NCBI RefSeq assembly: GCF_004959775.1
Contig: NZ_SJZG01000001.1
Coordinates: forward strand, 186,001-250,000
Length of the DNA: 64,000 nucleotides
Direction: 5' to 3'
Origin: Agromyces sp. H66
Lineage (GTDB): Bacteria > Actinomycetota > Actinomycetes > Actinomycetales > Microbacteriaceae
The notes under the pieces: generated by a model
What the model was told of the DNA's origin: nothing
What the model saw: only the letters and a program-made list of their open reading frames with translations
Database searches by the model: none
Shown here: one piece after another, positions 45,070 through 53,572 of the stretch
How positions within the stretch are numbered: position 1 is the first letter of the stretch
Layout of the letters: every line of letters starts with the position of its first letter
Program-made: the position numbers and the translations under genes

Positions 45070-46428
45070 TCAGCCGCGGCGACGGATCTGCAGCGCGCCG
45101 CGCCAGCCCGCCTCGAACCCGATGCGCTCCACGTCGACGCGACCGGTGCGCGCGAACTCCGCCCATGCCGCGCGCAGCGGCGTCCCGGCCGCGACGAGCG
45201 AGTCGGCGCCGTGCGGCGCCACGAGCGCCGCGCGCGACCAGGCCTGCTCGTTGGGGAACAGCAACGGCACCTCGATCGCATGGGCGGCGCCGAGGCCGCT
45301 GCCCTCGGGTCGCGCGTCGAACACGCCCTCGTGCACCGACGCACCGGCGCCGGCCATGAGTCGGGCGAACCGCCGGGCTCCGGAACGATAGACGCCGTTC
45401 GTCGTCGCCGCCACGATGACGCGACGCGCGATCGGCCCGATGACGGGACGGCCGAACAGTGCCTGCATCCGCGGCATCTGATCGAGGTAGAACATGGTCT
45501 CCTCGGTCGTGCGGGTGACGAGGAGCTCGAGACCGGGGGCGCGCCGGCGCCAGACGTCGACGATCTCCGGCTCGGCGGGCAGGGGTGCGTGACCGTACTG
45601 CGTGCAGAACGGCATGCCCGATCGCAGCCCGAACCCGGCGCTCGCCGCCCTCGCGCGGGCCTGCGCCGCGAACAGGTCGTCGATCGGGGCATCCGCGTCG
45701 AGGTCGCCGACGGCTCGGAGCATCCGCTCGTGCATGGCGTCGCGTCGCTCGCGGATGCCGAACGGCGCGCTCTGGATGATCGCGCGGGTCACGAGCCCTT
45801 CGGTGCCGTCGGCGGCGAGCACGTGCGCGATCGCGTCGGCGCCCGCGGACTGGCCGAACACCGTGACCCGGTCGGGGTCGCCGCCGAATCCGCCGATGCG
45901 TTCGCGCACCCAGCGAAGTGCCTCGATGATGTCGAGGAGGCCGAGGTTCGCGCCGCGTCGGGCGCCGTCGCCGACCCAGCCGAGCAGGCCCAGCCGGTAC
46001 GTCACGGTGACCACGATCACCCGCTGCTCGCGCGCGAGTGCGGACCCATCGGTCCCGGGGATGTCGCCGGCGTTCGACGCGTAGGCGCCGCCGTGGATCC
46101 ACACCATGACGGGCAGCGGTTCGTCGGCGTCGGCGGGACGGGTGATCGAGACGCGCAGGCAGTCCTCGTCGAACACCGCCCCGTCGAGCGGATCGCCCAG
46201 CACCGCCGCGGCGAGGCTCGGAGGCTGCGGGCAGGCGATGGTCGTGAACTGGAGGTCGGCGGACTCGTCGGCGTCGGGCTCGACCGGCTGCGGCGGCGCG
46301 AACCGGTCGGCGCGTGCGTAGCGGATGTTGCGGATACGCACGACGCCGTCGGATTCGACGGCGGGGAACGCGCCCCATGGCGTCGCGACGCGAAGGACGG
46401 CGGGCTCGTGCTGGGTGAGGTCGGTCAC
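45070..46428 (-). CDS. Type B carboxylesterase
   Basis: 452 residues, shorter than the about 500 typical. Oxyanion loop VMVWIHGGAYASNAG, FDEDCLRVSI, nucleophile elbow VFGQSAGADAI. The C-terminal histidine is in HAIEVPLLF, a position that matches the conserved H of H-x-x-E-L/V. Hydrolyses carboxylic esters; cytosolic. The GTG at 46428 (VTDLTQHEP) is preferred because earlier starts overlap the divergent dehydrogenase gene. Confidence 0.87.
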   Translation of the reverse strand: MTDLTQHEPAVLRVATPWGAFPAVESDGVVRIRNIRYARADRFAPPQPVEPDADESADLQFTTIACPQPPSLAAAVLGDPLDGAVFDEDCLRVSITRPADADEPLPVMVWIHGGAYASNAGDIPGTDGSALAREQRVIVVTVTYRLGLLGWVGDGARRGANLGLLDIIEALRWVRERIGGFGGDPDRVTVFGQSAGADAIAHVLAADGTEGLVTRAIIQSAPFGIRERRDAMHERMLRAVGDLDADAPIDDLFAAQARARAASAGFGLRSGMPFCTQYGHAPLPAEPEIVDVWRRRAPGLELLVTRTTEETMFYLDQMPRMQALFGRPVIGPIARRVIVAATTNGVYRSGARRFARLMAGAGASVHEGVFDARPEGSGLGAAHAIEVPLLFPNEQAWSRAALVAPHGADSLVAAGTPLRAAWAEFARTGRVDVERIGFEAGWRGALQIRRRG

Positions 46429-46531
46429 AGGACGATTGTGCACCCGAATGTCGTGCGTCGCCTCGGAGGGGCCCCGAGTCGGGCGATGGTCGATCCCGCC
46501 CGTACGCTGGAACCGAGGAGAGGGGCAGGGC

Positions 46532-47491
46532 ATGCGCATCGCGGTTCTCGACGACTACCAGGGCGTCGCACTGGATGCCGCGGACTGGTCGGTGCTCGAC
46601 GCCGACATCGAGGTCTTCCGGCAGCACCTCGGCGACGCCGACGCGGTCGTCGCGGCGCTCGCGGGGTTCGACGTCGTCGTCGCGATGCGCGAGCGCACGC
46701 CGTTCCCGCGCGGCGTGCTCAGCCGGTTGCCCGGGCTCCGGCTGCTCGTGACCACCGGCATGCGCAACGCCTCGATCGACCTCGCCGCGGCGACCGAGCT
46801 CGGCATCGTCGTCTGCGGGACGCGCAGCGGTGCCGCACCCACCGTCGAGCTCGCCTGGGCGCTCATCATGGGGCTCGTGCGCGACGTGGCATCCGACGAT
46901 GCCGTCGTGCGCGCCGGGGGGTGGCAGACCACGGTGCCGGGCGACCTCGAGGGATCGACGCTCGGCGTCGTCGGCCTCGGCCGGCTGGGGCAGCGCGTCG
47001 CGACGATCGGCCGGGCCTTCGGCATGGACGTCATCGCGTGGAGCCCCCATCTCACCGAGGAACGCGCCGCGGCCGCCGGCGCGACCGCCGTGACGAAGGC
47101 CGAGCTGTTCGAGCGCGCCGACGTCGTCACGATCCACATGGTGCTCGGCGAGGCCACGCGCGGGCTCATCGGCGCCGACGACCTGCGCCGGATGCGACGC
47201 ACCGCCGTGCTGGTCAACACGTCTCGCGCGCCCATCATCGACCAGTCCGCGCTGCTGCAGGCGGTCGCCGAGCGCTGGATCGCCGGGCTCGGCCTCGACG
47301 TCTACGAGACCGAGCCGCTCCCCGCCGACCACTGGATCCGGCACCCCGATGCGGCGGGCGGCACGCGCGTGCTGCGTTCGCCGCACATGGGCTACGTGAC
47401 GCGTGCGAGCTACCGCACGTTCTACGGCGACGCGGTGGAGGATGTCGCCGCGTTCGCGGCCGGCACCCCGGTGCGGCAGCTCACGGGCTGA
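46532..47491 (+). CDS. D-2-hydroxyacid dehydrogenase family protein
   Basis: 319 residues: N-terminal catalytic segment (MRIAVLDDYQGVALD), NAD-binding GVVGLGRLGQRVATIGRAFG, VLVNTSRAPIIDQSALLQAV with the catalytic Arg, and a late Glu/His region (YETEPLPADH, SPHMGYVT). Substrate could be a 2-keto/2-hydroxy acid. GAGGAG-AGGGG lies upstream of the ATG. Divergent from the carboxylesterase, with about 100 bp between. Confidence 0.9.
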   Translation: MRIAVLDDYQGVALDAADWSVLDADIEVFRQHLGDADAVVAALAGFDVVVAMRERTPFPRGVLSRLPGLRLLVTTGMRNASIDLAAATELGIVVCGTRSGAAPTVELAWALIMGLVRDVASDDAVVRAGGWQTTVPGDLEGSTLGVVGLGRLGQRVATIGRAFGMDVIAWSPHLTEERAAAAGATAVTKAELFERADVVTIHMVLGEATRGLIGADDLRRMRRTAVLVNTSRAPIIDQSALLQAVAERWIAGLGLDVYETEPLPADHWIRHPDAAGGTRVLRSPHMGYVTRASYRTFYGDAVEDVAAFAAGTPVRQLTG

Positions 47492-47498
47492 GCGCGTC

Positions 47499-47801
47499 CT
47501 ACGCCTTCGCGGCGTTGGCCGGGTTCGTGGCGGCGCCGTCGAGCCACAGCATGTCCGACGGATCGCTGTGCGTGCCGTCGGTGCCGACGTGCTTGGTGCC
47601 GATCTGCGGGCCCTTGGTGATGACGTGCACGAGGGCCATGGCGTGGCCATGGCCGAGCCCGTACTCCTCCTTGAGCCAGGTGGCGATGGGCGTCGCCTTG
47701 GTCGTCTCGTCGAAGCCGCGCTCGTGGGCGAGTTCGACGAACTGCCGCGGGGTGAGTCCGGTCTTCTTCTCGATGTTGTCGAGGTATGCCTGGAATGACA
47801 T
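47499..47801 (-). CDS. DUF4287 domain protein
   Basis: 100 residues: SFQAYLDNIEKKTGLTPRQF and TWLKEEYGLGHGHAMALVHV are the DUF4287 signature. Function unknown; often fused to or beside DUF5655 proteins. AAGGGACC precedes the ATG. Convergent with the dehydrogenase gene. Confidence 0.88.
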   Translation of the reverse strand: MSFQAYLDNIEKKTGLTPRQFVELAHERGFDETTKATPIATWLKEEYGLGHGHAMALVHVITKGPQIGTKHVGTDGTHSDPSDMLWLDGAATNPANAAKA

Positions 47802-47934
47802 GCGATGGTCCCTTCGGTGGCTTCGGTGATGGATGCCGCGGCGGCGTCCGATTGGGTTCAGCCTTCACCCCGAGGCGTCCGCTCGCCCACTCTTTCGACG
47901 TGGATCGAAACGTCACGGCGAGCGGCGAGCCGGC

Positions 47935-48060
47935 TCAGGCGTTCCAGAGCCGCAGCTTCTCGGGGTTGCGCGTGATCCAGAGGTGCGTGATGCGGTCGTG
48001 CCGCACGTCGACGATCGCGACGGTGTCGTGCGGGGGACCGGTCGTTTCGGTCTCGCTGCC
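47935..48060 (-). pseudogene. ECF41 sigma factor C-terminal remnant
   Basis: The minus-strand frame ends HDTVAIVDVRHDRITHLWIT then RNPEKLRLWNA-stop, which aligns with the end of the complete ECF41 at 62002 (DAGRIRDVWIVMNPDKLEAWNR) including the NPDKL motif. No sigma region 2 or 4 precedes it; the homology begins about 20 bp after the stop of the gene at 48081. Most simply a decayed third ECF41 gene. Confidence 0.6.
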
Positions 48061-48080
48061 CCTGAAGCAGTTCGCCGCGG

Positions 48081-48983
48081 CTAGGTTTCCGTCGCGTCGC
48101 CGGTGCCGAACGCCGCCTCGAGCACGCGGCGGCGCAGCGCGTTCGACCGCTCGGCGAACGCGCGCTGCCGGCGCACGTACTCGGCCTTGCCCTCGGGGGT
48201 CTCGATGCGCACGGGCTCGCCACCCCACGGCCGAACGTCGTACGGCGAGGCCTGCATGTCGAGGTAGCGGATGTCGCGGGCCAGCTCGAACGCGTCGAGC
48301 AGCACGTCGCCCGGCACGAGCGGGCCGAGCTTCACCGCCCACTTGTACACGTCCATGCCGGCGTGCAGGCACCCGGGCTGCTCGAGCTCGGGCTGCGTCT
48401 CGCGGGTGGGGGCGAAGCGGTTGCGGGGCGCGGCATCCGGCGTGAAGAACCGGTAGGCGTCGATGTGGGTGCAGCGCAGCTCGTGCGTCTCGACGACGGC
48501 GTCGGTCGCCGCCTGCCCGAGTCGCAGCGGCACGGCGTGCCGGTGCTCGGCCTGCCGGTACACCATCGCCCACTCGTGCAGCCCGAAGCAGCCGAACTGC
48601 GCCGGCCGCGCGGCCGTGCTGCGGAGGATGCGCTCGATCGCCCGGAGCATCGGCGCCTTCTCGCGCTCCATGGCGGCTCGGTCGACCCTGAGACCGTCGG
48701 GCGTGGCACCGCGCGCATACCAGCGCCAGGCCGCGCGTGGCGTGGCCGCGGCATCCGCCAGCTCGACGCCGGCGCCCGGATGCCACCGCCGCAGGAGGCC
48801 CGGCGAGTACGAGTAGTACGTGAACAGGAAGTCCTCGATCGGATGCTTCTCGCCGCGTGCCGCCCGCGCGCGGTGCCCGGCCGTGAGGGCGTCGGCGCGC
48901 TCGGCATGCGCCTGCTCACGGGCGTGCCAGTCGCCGGCGTCGAGGACGACGGCCGGGGCGGCGACGGTGGAGGCCGGATTCAC
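48081..48983 (-). CDS. Conserved actinobacterial protein (often annotated 3-methyladenine DNA glycosylase)
   Basis: 300 residues of a strongly conserved actinobacterial family: ALTAGHRARAARGEKHPIEDFLFTYYSYSP, QFGCFGLHEWAMVYR, EQPGCLHAGMDVYKWAVKLGP and ASPYDVRPWGGEPVRIETPEGKAEY (quoted in pieces). The common glycosylase name is not supported by any helix-hairpin-helix or AlkA/Tag motif that I can see. The many conserved His, Cys and Trp suggest a metal or cofactor site. Function unknown. Confidence 0.75.
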   Translation of the reverse strand: MNPASTVAAPAVVLDAGDWHAREQAHAERADALTAGHRARAARGEKHPIEDFLFTYYSYSPGLLRRWHPGAGVELADAAATPRAAWRWYARGATPDGLRVDRAAMEREKAPMLRAIERILRSTAARPAQFGCFGLHEWAMVYRQAEHRHAVPLRLGQAATDAVVETHELRCTHIDAYRFFTPDAAPRNRFAPTRETQPELEQPGCLHAGMDVYKWAVKLGPLVPGDVLLDAFELARDIRYLDMQASPYDVRPWGGEPVRIETPEGKAEYVRRQRAFAERSNALRRRVLEAAFGTGDATET

Positions 48984-49041
48984 GCAACGAGGATACGCCG
49001 TCGGGTCCGGCCTGGGCTCACGACGCGGGTGCGGCGAGCGG

Positions 49042-50004
49042 TCAGCCGTCGTCGCGTGGCGTCGCGGCGACCGCCTCGGCGATGTCCTCCTCGACGAGGT
49101 CGCCGTTGATGCCGCTGCCCGCGAGGTTCCCGGCCGCCATCGCTACCGGCACCGACGACTGGGCGGTCGCGATGTTGCCCGCGGCCCAGAGCCCGCGCAC
49201 GTTGGTGCGGCCCGACGGGTCGACGAGCACCCAATCGACGCCGTTCTGACGGATGGTGCGTGCGCGCAGCTCGCGGAGCAGCCGGTCGTTCGGCACCTGA
49301 CGCGGGGCGACGAAGATCGAGTCGGCCTCGTGCTCGGTTCCGTCGACGAGGCGGATGCCGCGGAGTCCACCCGTCTCGTCGTCGCCGACGATCTCGACGA
49401 CCGTGCGCGACTCGATCGCGATGCCGCGGGCCTCGAGTCCGGTGCGTGCCGCGGCGGGGAGGTTCAGGCCCTGGCTGTAGAACGTGACCTGCGGCGAGAG
49501 CTGACGCATGAGCTGCGCCTGGTGGGCGTTCGTCGCGTCCGTGGCGATGACGGCGATCCGGCGATCGCGCACCTCCCAACCGTCGCAGTACGGGCACAGT
49601 GCGGCGTTGCGGCCCCACTGCCCGGCGAGGCCGGGGATGTCGGGGAGTTCGTCGCGCAGGCCGGTGGCCAGGAGCAGCCGTCGGGCCGTGTGGCGCTCGC
49701 CGGACTCGAGCACGACCTCGAAGCCGATGGCGTCGGTGTCGAGCGGGGTCGCCGAGACGACCGTGCCCGATTCGATGACGATGTCGTCGTAGCGCGTGAG
49801 CTCGGCGCGACCGGCGGCGAGCAGGTCGAGCGGCGACGAGTGGTCGTGACCCAGTACGCCGTGCATGTGCGTGGCGGAGCGGTTGCGCGGCTCGCCCGCG
49901 TCGACGACGAGCACGCGGCGGCGCGACCGGCCGAGCATCAGCGCGGCGCTGAGGCCCGCGCTCCCGCCGCCCACGATGATGACGTCCCATTCGGTTCGCT
50001 GCAT
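49042..50004 (-). CDS. Thioredoxin reductase-like FAD/NAD(P) oxidoreductase
   Basis: 320 residues. FAD motif DVIIVGGGSAGLSAALML, redox pair CPYC (in LCPYCDGWEVRDR), NADPH-site RIAVIATDA, and C-terminal GLWAAGNIA. The single CxxC and short length match thioredoxin-reductase-like actinobacterial proteins of the HcyC/GliT-like group. The NADPH motif GxGxxA is degenerate, so it may not use NADPH like true TrxB. ATG 50004 starts at MQRTEWDV. Lies 58 bp downstream of ACC deaminase on the same strand. Confidence 0.82.
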   Translation of the reverse strand: MQRTEWDVIIVGGGSAGLSAALMLGRSRRRVLVVDAGEPRNRSATHMHGVLGHDHSSPLDLLAAGRAELTRYDDIVIESGTVVSATPLDTDAIGFEVVLESGERHTARRLLLATGLRDELPDIPGLAGQWGRNAALCPYCDGWEVRDRRIAVIATDATNAHQAQLMRQLSPQVTFYSQGLNLPAAARTGLEARGIAIESRTVVEIVGDDETGGLRGIRLVDGTEHEADSIFVAPRQVPNDRLLRELRARTIRQNGVDWVLVDPSGRTNVRGLWAAGNIATAQSSVPVAMAAGNLAGSGINGDLVEEDIAEAVAATPRDDG

Positions 50005-50062
50005 GCGACCACTCTGCCAAGAATCGGGCTCGGGTGGGCAGTGCGTCGCCCGGGGCATCCGC

Positions 50063-51118
50063 TCAGTGGTACCGCCCGCTGTAGGCGTTGATCGCGGGCT
50101 GCCCGCCGAGGTGCGCGTAGAGCACGTTCGAGTCCTTCGGGATGTCGCCGCGCGAGACCAGGTCGATGAGCCCCGCCATCGACTTGCCCTCGTAGACGGG
50201 GTCGATGATCACGCCCTCGAGCCGCCCGGTGAGCCGCATCGCCTCGTCGGTCGACTCGACCGGGATGCCGTACTCGTCGCCCGCCCAGCCCTCGAGCACC
50301 GTGATCTCGTCGTCGCGCAGTTCGCGGCCGACCCCGATCAGCGACGCGGTGCGGCGGGCGATGCGCGCGACCTGGTCGCGGGTCTCGTCGATCTTCGCCG
50401 ACGCGTCGATGCCGATCACGCGGCGCGGGCGTCCGCCGAAGTTGTGCTCGAGGTCGGCGAACCCGGCGATCATGCCCGCGTGCGTCGACCCAGTGACCGA
50501 GCACACGACGATCGTGTCGAAGAACACGCCGAGCTCGCGCTCCTGCGCGGCGACCTCGTGCGCCCAGTTCGCGAATCCGAGTCCGCCGAGCGGGTGGTCG
50601 GATGCCCCGGCCGGGATCGGGTACGGGGTGCCGCCCGCCTCCTCGACATCGGCGATCGCCTGCCGCCAGGACTCCTTGAAGCCGATGCCGAACCCGGCGG
50701 GGGAGAGCCGCACGTCGGCGCCCATGAGTCGCGACAGCAGGATGTTGCCGACCCGGTCGTTCACCGCGTCGGGCCAGTCGACCCAGTGCTCCTGCACGAG
50801 CACGGCCTTCATGCCGAGGTGGGCGGCGACCGCCGCGACCTGGCGCGTGTGGTTCGACTGCACGCCGCCGATCGACACGAGCGTGTCGGCGCCGTTGGCG
50901 AGGGCATCGGGCACGAGGTACTCGAGCTTGCGCGTCTTGTTGCCGCCGAACGCGAGGCCGGAGTTGACGTCCTCGCGCTTCATCCAGACCCGGGCGCCGC
51001 CGAGGTGCGCGCTCAGGCGGTCGACGGGGTGGATCGGGCTCGGCCCGAACGTCAGCTGATGACGCGGGAAGTCGGCGAGGGACGCGGGGTGCTCGGCGTG
51101 CGAGTCAGAGTGCAACAT
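50063..51118 (-). CDS. acdS: 1-aminocyclopropane-1-carboxylate (ACC) deaminase
   Basis: 351 residues of the PLP fold type II family. PLP lysine in [11 protein letters not shown]; Tyr-Glu in DPVYEGKSM and Leu in AHLGGQPA are the residues that mark genuine ACC deaminase over D-cysteine desulfhydrase. It converts ACC to 2-oxobutyrate and ammonia, lowering plant ethylene precursor, which fits a plant-associated lifestyle also suggested by the sugar island. The ATG at 51118 directly abuts a 14-bp palindrome, so the mRNA is probably leaderless. Confidence 0.88.
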   Translation of the reverse strand: MLHSDSHAEHPASLADFPRHQLTFGPSPIHPVDRLSAHLGGARVWMKREDVNSGLAFGGNKTRKLEYLVPDALANGADTLVSIGGVQSNHTRQVAAVAAHLGMKAVLVQEHWVDWPDAVNDRVGNILLSRLMGADVRLSPAGFGIGFKESWRQAIADVEEAGGTPYPIPAGASDHPLGGLGFANWAHEVAAQERELGVFFDTIVVCSVTGSTHAGMIAGFADLEHNFGGRPRRVIGIDASAKIDETRDQVARIARRTASLIGVGRELRDDEITVLEGWAGDEYGIPVESTDEAMRLTGRLEGVIIDPVYEGKSMAGLIDLVSRGDIPKDSNVLYAHLGGQPAINAYSGRYH

Positions 51119-51131
51119 GCAATATATTGCA
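51118..51131. promoter_or_regulatory. Perfect palindrome TGCAATATATTGCA at the acdS start
   Basis: A 14-bp perfect palindrome overlapping the acdS start codon, nested with a wider AGTGCAA-N11-TTGCACT repeat (51109-51133). AT-rich, thus conspicuous here. GntR- or Lrp-type regulators bind such sites at acdS genes in other bacteria; none is encoded in this window. Confidence 0.65.
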
Positions 51132-51174
51132 CTGGGTTCGATCACTTCTGTCAAGGTCGCGAGGGACGAATGAT

Positions 51175-51495
51175 CTACGCCGTGATCGAGTCGACGAACG
51201 CATGCGCGTCGTCGGTGATCGCGCGCCAGCGCCCCACGTCGTCGGTCAGGGGCACGCGCGCCCACTCGCGCATCGTGCGCCCGCCCATGACCATGCGGTC
51301 GAGCCCGAGCTCGTCGATGCGCTCGGTGGGCAGCTTCACGGCCAGGCTTCCGTCGTGGGCGGCGAAGGCGAAGACCTTGCCGCGCACCGAGAGCCCTTCG
51401 GTGCCGAACATGCGCTTCCAGGCGACGTCGGGTCTCGCGAGCAGGTCGGGTGCGAGCTCGTCGAGCCGCTCCCGACCGCGGGTGCGGTCGTCCAT
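51175..51495 (-). CDS. TfoX N-terminal domain protein
   Basis: 106 residues: [20 protein letters not shown] and [15 protein letters not shown] match the TfoX_N fold (MmcQ/YjbR-like). In proteobacteria TfoX/Sxy influences competence, but stand-alone actinobacterial copies have no assigned role. Divergent from the sensor kinase gene. Confidence 0.75.
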   Translation of the reverse strand: MDDRTRGRERLDELAPDLLARPDVAWKRMFGTEGLSVRGKVFAFAAHDGSLAVKLPTERIDELGLDRMVMGGRTMREWARVPLTDDVGRWRAITDDAHAFVDSITA

Positions 51496-51561
51496 GCGGC
51501 CGACGATACTCCCGGCCGCCGACATCCGACGGCGACGGATGCCGCGTCGCCGACGTTCCCG

Positions 51562-51616
51562 CCCGGGACTCGGGACACCTGCCTCTCGTGTCCGGGCCCC
51601 AGGCGGGGGTGATACT
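51562..51616. other. Intergenic inverted repeat with CCCGGGACTCGG
   Basis: CCCGCC-type arm near 51558 pairs imperfectly with GGCGGG near 51602, and GGACAC with GTGTCC inside. The 12-mer at 51562-51573 is identical to that in the hairpin at 1674-1722. May be a leader structure of the kinase gene. Confidence 0.35.
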
Positions 51617-51622
51617 GAACCG

Positions 51623-53572
51623 GTGACGAACGATGACCCGGCGCCGCCGGCCGAGGCCGAGCGGCGCCGCGCCGACCTCACGCCGGGGTTCTGGGCGGGC
51701 GTGGTGATCGTGGTGCTCGCGTGGCTGCCCGTCGTGGTCACGGTGATCGTCGTCACCGCCGCCGACCTCTCCTGGGACGTGCCGCTGCGGCTGGTCGTGG
51801 CCGCGCTGGTGTATGCGCCGGTAGCCGCCGTCGTGGTCACGCGGCGACATCCGTTGATCGCCGTCATCCTCGGAGCGCTCGCGATCAACAGCGGCTGGCT
51901 GGCGCTCGCCGTGGCGGCCGGGGCGGCCGGCCTCGGAGACCTGGAGGCGGCGCTCGACCTCGCGATCGCCTGGCCGCGTGCCGCCGAGACCGCGGCGCTC
52001 GCCGTGCTGCCCTGGCTTCTCGCGCGTCGGCGCGACCGCGTCTGGCGGATCGGCGTGCTGCTCGGGGCGGCGACGGTGGCGGCGGATGTCGCGATCTCCA
52101 CCGTGTTCGCCATCTCGGGAGCGATGCCGCGCCCGCTGCTCGCGTCCACGTTCTACGCGTCGATCGTGCTCTTCGTCGCGGGCGCCGCGTACCTCGTCGG
52201 CGAATGGCGCCGCGGCACCGCGCGCGAGCGGGCGGCGCTCACGTGGCTCGGCGTCGGCGGCATGCTCCTCATGGTCGGGTACGTCCGCGTCGTGGTCGAC
52301 CTGCCCGGTCCGCTCGCCACGCTCGGTGACGCCGCGTTCGTGCTCGCCCAGGGCGTGCTGCCGACGGCCGTCCTCGCGGTCGTGCTCGGCGGGGAGGAGC
52401 TCGGCACCGACCGCAGGCTCGCCGCCGGCGCCGTGTGGGCGCAGTCGATCGCGGTGGCGGTGAGCCTGTACCTCGTCGTCTTCGAGGCCGCCGGGTTGCT
52501 CGGGCTCGAGCCGGCCGTCGCCGGTGCGCTCGCTGCCGGCGCGCTCGCCCTCGCGTTCTCGTCGGTGAGTCGCGTGGTGCGCGCGCAGACCGAGCGCCTC
52601 ATCGTCGGCGAGGCTCCCGACGCCCGCGAGGTGCTGGGCCGACTGGGCGAGCACCTCGCCGACACGCGGGAGGCGACGTCGGGCCTCCTGAGCCTCGCCG
52701 AGGGCCTGCGCGCCACCTGGGGCCTCGCGTCGGTCGAGATCGTCCCGGCCTCCGGCGGCGGTGCGGCCCGTGCGGGGTCGCCCGCGCCGGAGTGCGTGAG
52801 CGCGGACCTGCAGGCGGGCGGACGCACGGTCGGCACGATCGAGCTCACGAGCGCCGACGCGATCGTGCTCCGCGAGTCGGTTCGCCCGCTCCTGCACGAG
52901 ATCGCCGGCCTCATCGCGGTCGCCGTGATCCTCGCCGACCTCAACCAGGAGGTGGCGGAGACGCGCCGGCGCATGCTCGGGGTGCGTCGCGAGGAGCGAC
53001 GGATGCTCCACCACGAACTGCACGACGAACTGGCGCCGTCGCTCGCCGGCATCGGGTTCGGCATGGCGGCCGCGCAGCGCCTGGTCGCGAGCGGCTCGCC
53101 GGGTGCGCGGCCGGCGGTGGCGGCGTTGCGGCAGAACCTGGCGGAGCGCACCGACGACGTTCGCCGGCTCGCCCGGATCCTGCTCCCCGCGGCGCTCGAC
53201 GAGGGGGATCTGGATGCCGCGCTCGGCGAGCTCGCGCAGCGGTTCGGCGCCGACGGCACGAGCGTCTCCGTCCGCGCCGCCGGCTCCGACGTGCTCGACC
53301 CCCGGGTGCAGCTCGCCGTGTACCTCGTGGTCGCCGAGGCGGTGCTCGGGCATCGCCGCGCCGTGGCCACCACGCGGATCGACATCGAGGTGACGATCGA
53401 CGACGACGAGGTCGCCGTGCGCGTCGGTGCCGACGGCGAACCCCCCGCCCCGGCCGTCACCCCCCGCATGCTCGAGGCGGTCGGGCGCCGGGCGAGCGAC
53501 GTCGGCGGAGTCGTGCGGATCGCCGAGGCTCCGCGGGGCCGGCGCGCACTCGAGGTGGTGATCCCGCGGTGA
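51623..53572 (+). CDS. Sensor histidine kinase-like protein with degenerate ATPase domain
   Basis: 649 residues. About eight to ten membrane spans in the N-terminal half, a GAF-like region, then the HisKA_3 dimerisation helix [20 protein letters not shown] with the phosphoacceptor His. The ATPase part is abnormal: where the downstream kinase has [10 protein letters not shown] (N-box), this one has [18 protein letters not shown] becomes RVGADGEP; and the GVGL G2-box is missing. It probably cannot bind ATP normally and may act as a phosphoacceptor or sensor partner of the next kinase, to which it is joined by a GTGA overlap. Start GTG 51623. Confidence 0.82.
   Translation: MTNDDPAPPAEAERRRADLTPGFWAGVVIVVLAWLPVVVTVIVVTAADLSWDVPLRLVVAALVYAPVAAVVVTRRHPLIAVILGALAINSGWLALAVAAGAAGLGDLEAALDLAIAWPRAAETAALAVLPWLLARRRDRVWRIGVLLGAATVAADVAISTVFAISGAMPRPLLASTFYASIVLFVAGAAYLVGEWRRGTARERAALTWLGVGGMLLMVGYVRVVVDLPGPLATLGDAAFVLAQGVLPTAVLAVVLGGEELGTDRRLAAGAVWAQSIAVAVSLYLVVFEAAGLLGLEPAVAGALAAGALALAFSSVSRVVRAQTERLIVGEAPDAREVLGRLGEHLADTREATSGLLSLAEGLRATWGLASVEIVPASGGGAARAGSPAPECVSADLQAGGRTVGTIELTSADAIVLRESVRPLLHEIAGLIAVAVILADLNQEVAETRRRMLGVRREERRMLHHELHDELAPSLAGIGFGMAAAQRLVASGSPGARPAVAALRQNLAERTDDVRRLARILLPAALDEGDLDAALGELAQRFGADGTSVSVRAAGSDVLDPRVQLAVYLVVAEAVLGHRRAVATTRIDIEVTIDDDEVAVRVGADGEPPAPAVTPRMLEAVGRRASDVGGVVRIAEAPRGRRALEVVIPR

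Noticed and set aside
44747-47829. Opposed open frames of nearly 970 codons across esterase and dehydrogenase genes
   Set aside because: Shadows of type B carboxylesterase and D-2-hydroxyacid dehydrogenase; Arg/His/Pro-rich translations without motifs.
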